A stretch of DNA of 64,000 bases. Source: Cerrena zonata. Lineage: Eukaryota; Basidiomycota; Agaricomycetes; Polyporales; Cerrenaceae. The stretch is from NCBI GenBank assembly GCA_038087015.1, contig JASBNA010000005.1, positions 186,001 through 250,000 on the forward strand. The letters are read 5' to 3'. The translations under genes and the position numbers were made by a program. Shown here one piece after another: positions 57,390 to 64,000 of this stretch (the stretch's first letter is position 1; every line of letters starts with the position of its first letter). The notes below the pieces were generated by a model. That model ran no database searches. It saw only the letters and a list, made by a program, of their open reading frames with translations, and was not told where the DNA came from.

Positions 57390-58156
57390 CATGTGTAGTA
57401 CTGTTTTATCTCTAGTTAACATCAGGAAGGAAGTGTATATCTCGTTGCCAATGTAAGGATGTTTTCCTTTCGAGTTATACGCTATTGAATCACTTGAGGT
57501 CTGAGTTACAAGTACCCTCATTCCGTACGAAGTAAAAGAGACCAGTTTATTATACTTAAGCTTTGCATGAAAATGTGGCGGGGGCTATTTGCTGTTGTTG
57601 ATCACGACCTTTCATGAGATTGCCTTTTCGGGATCATAACACTGTGGGCCTTTACTTAAAATTACCAGTTAGCAGCAGCTCGAATTGGGACCTCTTCGCT
57701 TAGATGGGACCACATTCCGCTCCTTGACGAACGGTTCATTATAAATTATCCATTGGTACCTCGCCGAATATCAGATATTCAGCTCTGGTGTTGGCTTGTT
57801 CCCTTCGAAGTTCGAACCAGTATTCCGTTATCACCTCTTTTGACAATCTTTGACGCGAAGGGCTTATGCCATATATATCTGGTCAGTAATCACGCACCAT
57901 CTCTTACAACTTAGCTATATTGATGCCCTTCTACAGTCTTATGTGAACTCTTGTTCTCTGCGGCGTATGCCAAGTGCCAAGGCCAAGGGGCTTAAGCCCC
58001 TTGGCAGGCTTCAAACCAAGACACATTGCATTTTCGGAAGCTATGACTAACGGCAGGTGTCGCCAAGTCCAAAGCATGCGCTCCTTTCTTGGATATAACC
58101 CTTGAAGACAGGAGCATGTGGAACTCTTTCTCTCTCTACAACATTCTTCAAGCAGG
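57390..58156. other. Intergenic, tRNA-Asn to GH79
   Basis: About 770 bp between the tRNA and the GH79 start. A perfect 24-nt palindrome lies at 57982-58005. No supportable frame. Confidence 0.45.
57982..58005. repeat. Perfect 24-nt palindrome
   Basis: GCCAAGGGGCTT is followed directly by its exact reverse complement. It lies about 150 bp upstream of the GH79 start codon. It could be a dimeric regulator site, a hairpin in an RNA leader, or the end of a small element. Confidence 0.6.
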
Positions 58157-60770
58157 ATGGCTTCCTGGGTCCGGTTTATCTGCTGCCTCTATGGCCTTAC
58201 TACTACACATGCTGCAGTGACTGTTTACAGTCAAAGACCCTTAGGACAAACAGAGACCCAGACCGGAACTACAACTGCCGCGGAGGCTACGTGGACGGGG
58301 TTGGCTGCCTATGATCCACTGATACTAGATCCTCCAAGTCTTCCGGACCCTCTTCCTGCAACTCAGTTTGGACTCCAACTTCAAAGTGCTGCTGCAAGTG
58401 TTAATGGTCTGTCAATACCCGTTAGCGGAGCCTTATTTGGATTCTCCATCGAAACTTCGGTTATTAACCAAGTTTGTAAGTGATTACCTTGTATTTTGCG
58501 TACTGTTCAACTGAATCCGGCATATCTTTACAGTGGGTGTCAATTCGTAAGTCAAACACGAGTTCCCAATCTTCCAATGACGTTAACACCAACTACTGTG
58601 AAGCTCGTTTATTCAAGTACCGTTCCTAAATCTGATCTCAACCGTCATCGCGAGAACTGGTCGTTTCCATATACGTGTCGGTGGTAACACACAGGAGACT
58701 GCCAAGTTGGTTGAGAATACCGTCGATGGAAGGATGATTGAGAAGCAGAGTATCGACCCAAACAAACCTGTGAGCTTTGACATTGTCTTACCCCATATAA
58801 ATCGCTAAGCAATATTCTAAGACGGCGACTCCAATTCTGGTGTACACGATGGAGATGTTTTATCTCCTTGCGAATATTTCTTCCCTCGCCAACGTCAAAT
58901 GGTACCTTGGTATGTCTTTCCCACACTCGTCTGTGAAAATAAACTTACCCTTCCACAGGCGTCCCGATGAAGGATATTGATGACCTTCGTCTTGAAATTG
59001 TGCAGTATGGTCAACAATTCCTAGGCGACAACCTTCTGGGTATTCAAGTTGGAAATGAACCAGATCTTTATGAGAGGTTTGTGCGACGAAGACGAAATGT
59101 TTTACGTGTATTAACGACATCTGTACTACAGACATTCAGCACGTACTGCCCCATATAACCCTATCGACTATGTCAATGAATTCGGACGAGTGCTCGAAGC
59201 AATGCAAGCAGATCCCAATATCCCCGTGACCAACAACCTCATTGGACCGAGCGTTTCTTCTTCGGGCTGGGACCCAGAACTAGTCTGGGATGCAGGTTTC
59301 ATCCCTCGATTCCAAGATAACCTCCTAGCAGTGACCGTCGAAAAGTGAGTACCTAGCACTTTATCAAGGTAGAAGTTATGGCTGATAGAGTATGAGATCA
59401 GTTATCCTAGTGACAATTGTTTCGCTGTTTACGGCGGTAGCGGTTCACCTCATGATATTCAGGCCGAATACGTGAACTATCTGACACATGATGGCGCATA
59501 CTCTGGTCTCCATCTACTCCAGAAATTCCTGAATTCTTCTGCTATCGCTCAAGCGGCCAATAAACCGATGGTAATGTTCGAAACAAACACCGCCTCTTGT
59601 GGTGGCTTCCCCGGTGCCAGTAACTCCTTTGGTGCTGCCTTGTGGGGTGTGGATTATGGGATGCAATTGGCCTTTAGCAATTTCACCCACGGATTGCTTC
59701 ACGTTGGCGGTCAAAACACATATTACAACGTAAGTAGCTAGTAACTTTTGCTGTTGGTTTGATATTAATCGCATACAATTTATTAGCCTGCTACTCGTCA
59801 GTCCTGTTTAGTTGCCCCATAAACAAAATACTAACAATGTATTAGCTCCACCCACGGGTCAGTCTACTTTCCAGCAGTGGACCATCAGCCCAATCATGTA
59901 CTCTGTTCTGGTTGTTGCGGAGGCTCTTGGAAGATCCAATACATCCAGAGTTGTAGATCTATGGCCGAACTCGGGCAACCCGCATACGCCTGCTTATGCT
60001 ATCTATGAACATGATAACTTGGCTCGTGTCCTACTCATTAACTACATGACTGATCCATCGGGGGCCAACGACTATACCGCAAGCATATCAGTAGGTGGAG
60101 GGGACACCAACACACCGAACGCTGTTCCCGCATCCGTGAAAGTCAAGTGAGTGCGATTTGATTTATCTTCCTATAAGCTTCACTGACAAAATCTGTCTTC
60201 GTAGATACCTTCGATCCTCCTCTGTCTCGAATCACTTCAACGTCTCTTGGGCCGGACAGGTTTGTCTCTGTGACACTCTTCTGCAGTTTCTATTCACATA
60301 TCGACTCTGTAGACTTTCGGTGGTCAACTTGAATCAGATGGTCGCCTGAAGGGTGATGAGTTTATTGAAACCGTCGCTTGTGATCAGGCAGCCAACGTCT
60401 GTCCCATCAAGGTCCCTGCACCAGCCGTAGCACTAGTATTCTTCACCGATCAGGCACTGCAAGAAATTTCTCCAACCTCAACAATAACATATGCTACCAC
60501 CGCTGTAACGCGCACTGTAAGTCTTTCTATGCAGGACGTAATTCGCTGGACTTATTGAACCTGTTATAGATGAATACTGCTACGGTTGATGAACAGGTGT
60601 TAGCGACTTCGAATGGCCAGACTGGAAAGGAGAGGGCTATAATGGGTAGCACTAGTAAAGGAAGCACGGGGGCTGCCATCAGCTCTCATGTTATACCCGG
60701 CTTAACGGCTATTATCTCTGTGCTTACGACAGTGATAATCTTCACTAGACTGCTGTCACATTCGCACTGA
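58157..60770 (+). CDS. Glycoside hydrolase family 79 (beta-glucuronidase/heparanase-like), membrane-tailed
   Basis: A secreted retaining glycosidase expected to act on glucuronic-acid residues, for example of arabinogalactan proteins. Twelve exons total 2016 nt, giving 671 residues: 58157-58475, 58534-58546, 58604-58769, 58822-58909, 58959-59076, 59132-59344, 59402-59729, 59787-59796, 59846-60146, 60205-60259, 60313-60516, 60570-60770. Signal peptide MASWVRFICCLYGLTTTHAA. The acid/base Glu lies in GIQVGNEPDLYE, the nucleophile Glu in MVMFETNTASCGG. The C-terminal beta domain contains YAIYEHDNLARVLLINYM. After a Ser/Thr-rich stretch the protein ends in GLTAIISVLTTVIIFTRLL, a membrane or GPI-anchor signal. 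Two micro-exons (13 and 10 nt) keep the frame and restore family residues. Confidence 0.9.
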
Positions 60771-61171
60771 AAGGCTTCTTCGATCTCGGGCCTTTGTTAC
60801 TGTATGCTTATTTGAACTCTTTAATGTAATCACACTGTAAATATACATTCTTTAATATTTTGACACTCGTTCACTGTGCAATGATATTCGATATGCTCAC
60901 TGGAGATCAATACATTTGAAATTGGTGCCCACAGCGTTGTTTGGTGTTGTTGTGCAGCACCATCAACCACGCATTCCTTATAAGGCAGGCTCATCTCACT
61001 ATCTACAGCTGCCGCCGAGACGCGATTTGTTTGTGAACGCACGCCATTGGATGTGTAATAGGTTCGGGGAGACCTCTTATCTAGTACTTATGCATCATCC
61101 ATCCTCGAAGCTTACTCATACATCCTCTTCTCCTTGATAAATGACACGGGTGTCCACCTTTAACCCCAATC
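60771..61171. other. Intergenic, GH79 to MFS transporter
   Basis: About 400 bp between two plus-strand genes, holding the GH79 3' flank and the MFS promoter. No other feature is seen. Confidence 0.4.
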
Positions 61172-63201
61172 ATGACTAGCAATAACGAAAGACAGCCACT
61201 CCTTCAACGGTCTGAAGACTCGGATGCTGATCAGTCAACAGATACCAACGGCGCGGAAGTTCCAAGAACCCCTCTTCCGAAGGCTCAGCTAGCAACCGTC
61301 TTTCTTATCAAGCTACTCCTTCCAGTAGCTACTCTTCAGACCGCACCTTACATCAATCTCAAGCTTGAGGCTCTTCCTGGAATTAGTGAGGAAAACATGG
61401 GGTACTATAGTGGTATAGTTGTGCGTAATTTCTTCCTCCTTCAACTTCTCTCTACTGAGCATATAACAGTCCACCAGTTTCCACCTTGCACAAGTTCTCA
61501 GTGTGTATCCGTGGGCTCGGATTTCAGGTCAGTATGCACATGTCGTAATAAATACATAAATGAACCATTATCTTGCACTATCACAGACTCAGCCGGCCGT
61601 CTACCGGTTCTATTTGCTGGTACACTGGGGATCGCCATTACTACATCGCTCTTTGGACTGTCAGAAACCTTCACAGGAGTTCTGATAACTCGTTTCTTAT
61701 GTGAGCGGAGGTCTGAAACTTGTGTTTTCATATCAATGAGCTTCATCATCAGGTGGGATCTTCTCCGGAACCACAGGCGCAATACATTCTATTGTAGGCG
61801 AACTAACAGACTCCACTAATCAGGGTGTCGCCTTTCCACTCTATGATATTGTTGCGGCAGTAGGGTTCATCGTAGGGTATGACAGAATCGTTTTACGCTT
61901 GTCATCATCTTTAATCTAACCGTTCTTCTTCTAGTCCGCTGATGGGCGGGACCCTTGCTAATCCCACCAAACAATCATGGTGGCCGTGGAAAGAGAGTGG
62001 ATCCACTCTGTTACCCTCACACAGAATCAACGAGTGGTTTAATAACTACCCGTTTCTTCTTCCATGTCTCGTAACCTCCGCTCTTGCCGTTTTTGCTGTA
62101 ATCCTAGGAACAATAGTTTTAAGCGAGGTAAAATCCACTTAGTACGCATACTCGATTTACTGACGTCCTCTGTATGAAGACGCTGCCTAAGAAGGGTAAA
62201 AGTAGGACTGTGAACGACACTTATATACAGTCTCAACCGACTGGTCCACAACAAGACGACGAAATCGAGGAGAGTCGTCCTACTGTTTGGACTCTGATTC
62301 AAAGCCCATTAGTGTTCTCTGTCTCGTTATCATCCTTCGCTCTTGGTGCAATCGCTGCGGCCTTCAACAGCGTCTTTGTACTTGATGCTTATACCAGTAC
62401 AAAGTATGGGGGGCTTGGACTAGATGTGAGCATTTTTTCTCGCCGTTCACAGTTATTCAGTGCCTTGATGTCATCTTTCAGCCAAAGCGAATTGGTCATG
62501 CATTATCATTGATGGGTTTTATTTCCATCTTTCTCAAACTGAGTCTTACTCATATCATCAAGCCATACAAAGCAGCATTGCTTCCAAATGGGCCACTGGA
62601 AGATAGGCCGGCGGAGATTTACATCTTTGCCATGCGTGCCTGGCCTGTCACTTTCTTGGGTTTCATTTTACTGAGGTGGATCGCCCAGTGGACTGGAAAT
62701 GACATCCCAAATCACGACTCTGGCGGTATTAGCGGGCTCATGTGGTTGGCGGTCTCTGGAGTGTTGTTCCTAAGCAGGGTGGGGTGTATGGGCTTTACGT
62801 TAGTGAATTCATCGATGTGTCAGCCACGCGTCAAAGATTGACATCTCTACTTCCCGTCAGGCTTATGATGATATTCGCAAAAGACGCAGCCCCCAGTTCC
62901 ACAACACTCGGTGCGATCAACGGCCTTATAGAACTCACGCAAGCAGTTGGGATCACGATCACCCCCGTCATTATCAGGTCGGTGTCTAGTTCTACTCCAC
63001 TGTGCACGAAGACGTATTAAAGTGACTTCGCTTTTCAGTTCTCTGTTTGCCTTTTCTATCACTCACAAAGTATTTGGTGGATATCTTTGGGTTTTTGCAT
63101 CAGTGTTCATTTCCGTTTTGGGAGCATTACTTGCTAGGTCAAGTTTACAAATATCGACAAATTGCGTTCCGTTCTCAGTACCCGATCCAGGGGTCTTCTG
63201 A
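61172..63201 (+). CDS. MFS transporter, ZIF/YCR023C-like
   Basis: A membrane transporter of the major facilitator superfamily. Nine exons (61172-61417, 61470-61527, 61587-61700, 61753-61876, 61935-62127, 62180-62425, 62482-62798, 62861-62977, 63039-63201) total 1578 nt, giving 525 residues. A charged N-terminus (RQPLLQRSEDSDAD) precedes the helices. The first loop has the motif-A-like YPWARISDSAGRLPVLFAG. Then come FSGTTGAIHSIVGELTDST, AAVGFIVGPLMGGTLANP, a long charged central loop and DAAPSSTTLGAINGLIELTQ near helix 10-11. This pattern is typical of fungal relatives of plant zinc-induced-facilitator proteins and yeast YCR023C. The substrate is unknown. All splice phases agree; exon 1 ends at a weak GTTGTG donor. 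Confidence 0.88.
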
Positions 63202-64000
63202 GCATATTTAGGCCACTTATTTATTTTCTCTCTCTCTCTCCGTTGTAATGCTAGATTTTCGGATGGAATAGCGTCAATGGTCCCATGCTGGTTCACGGAA
63301 TTGCCCGGTATATTCACCGGTAGATGACATAAGACAAACCGATCCGTTGTATACAATTCCGGATTTTGGCGACCTGAGGTTTAGCTGCGACTTCGACAGC
63401 ACAAATCGTAAACTCTCGGAACTTCTTTGTATGCTTACCGCATGATCTTCATCTCATCTTTGGAAAATATCACCGCAATTTTCCTAGTGACTCGGAATGC
63501 TACAATTCTCGGGTCAAATTATGCGTCGTCATCACTATCCTACGATTCATAATTCGAAGATGGTGGCTATTTAAAAGTCTATGTCTTCCTTTTCCGGTGA
63601 TGAACGCCGGTTATTGTGTAACAATAGTGTTGGTAGGTTCGGAAATAGCACAATGACATTGATCCAGCCCACCGATCTCGAAGCTGCGAAAACAGCGTAC
63701 TCGAACCGAATAGGGTGTACCCATTTCCTACGGCAGAGAGGCAGCTCTGGCGAGACATGTCAGTTGCAACTACCCAAAATACAGCGTGTTGTTGTACATA
63801 TGTGTTCGATGAACGCTGGTGAAATCGTTCGCGCGGTGACTTCCATTTCCACTTACTCCCAAACGTGTATTAGTCTTTGGCGGCTGAGGCTTTGGGCCGA
63901 GCGATGGAAATCAAGCCGATACAGTCCGTGGCGCTCAGTTCAGCACTTCAAGATAGTCGCTCCGGGGACGAAAAGGTGAACATGGTACACCAATAGAGGG
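63202..64000. other. Right-edge region, possible small unknown gene
   Basis: About 800 bp. A plus-strand frame from an ATG at 63581 to 63979 is open for 132 codons (MSSFSGDERRLLCNNS) but has no recognised domain and no intron evidence. The 63202-63580 part holds the MFS 3' flank, with a CT repeat near 63228-63240. Confidence 0.35.

Noticed and set aside
63568..63575. TATTTAAA as a TATA box for the 63581 frame
   Set aside because: It lies only about 6 bp before the ATG, too close to serve as its core promoter.

Overview
The window is nuclear DNA of a filamentous basidiomycete, most likely an Agaricomycete. The evidence is the very dense packing of GT-AG introns of about 48-80 nt, the presence of micro-exons, and the gene set: a fungal TKL-like kinase family with an HGD catalytic loop, a basidiomycete-type seven-helix membrane protein, an F-box protein, a secreted bicupin oxalate decarboxylase, and a GH79 glycosidase with a membrane tail. 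There is no sign of an operon, CRISPR array or prokaryotic gene.

Layout. 0-5.6 kb: the edge of an unknown gene (-), a complete GGPP synthase (+, 9 exons) and a 14-helix-type MFS transporter (+, 13 exons). 5.8-14.9 kb: the giant HEAT-repeat regulator GCN1 (-), with two single-base frame breaks. 15.3-16.6 kb: a predicted mitochondrial protein. 16.6-21.1 kb: a gene-poor stretch holding one apparently intact TKL-like kinase, bracketed by three copies of a short conserved element. 21.1-31 kb: a small membrane protein, an F-box protein, oxalate decarboxylase, a family X DNA polymerase and a YCII-domain protein, all on the minus strand. 32.6-34.6 kb: a bZIP factor with a hydrophobic segment after its zipper and an unusually long intron between basic region and zipper, followed by about 2.5 kb without a supportable gene. 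37.1-38 kb: Isa2-like Fe-S assembly factor. 38.3-40.8 kb: two decayed TKL-kinase copies in tandem. 41.5-45.6 kb: NMN adenylyltransferase, GlcNAc-6-phosphate deacetylase and an initiator tRNA-Met gene. 45.6-48.9 kb: no supportable gene. 48.9-57.4 kb: seven-helix protein with a frameshifted tail, NFKBIL1-like protein, a coiled-coil protein, mitochondrial ABC half-transporter and tRNA-Asn with a 16-nt intron. 58.2-63.2 kb: GH79 glycosidase and a second MFS transporter.

Functionally this is mostly a mosaic of housekeeping genes (translation control, NAD and Fe-S metabolism, DNA repair, mitochondrial transport) with lifestyle genes (oxalate breakdown, glucuronic-acid polysaccharides, GlcNAc use, transporters). 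Gene models were built by hand: donors and acceptors were chosen where they restore a family-like protein. Coding lengths were summed and were multiples of three for GGPPS, both MFS genes, the mitochondrial protein, the MRX11-like, YCII, bZIP, NMNAT, GlcNAc-6-P deacetylase, NFKBIL1-like and GH79 genes. No single unprecedented system is evident. The best leads are the bZIP gene, the frame breaks in GCN1 and the membrane receptor-like gene, and the kinase birth-and-death loci.
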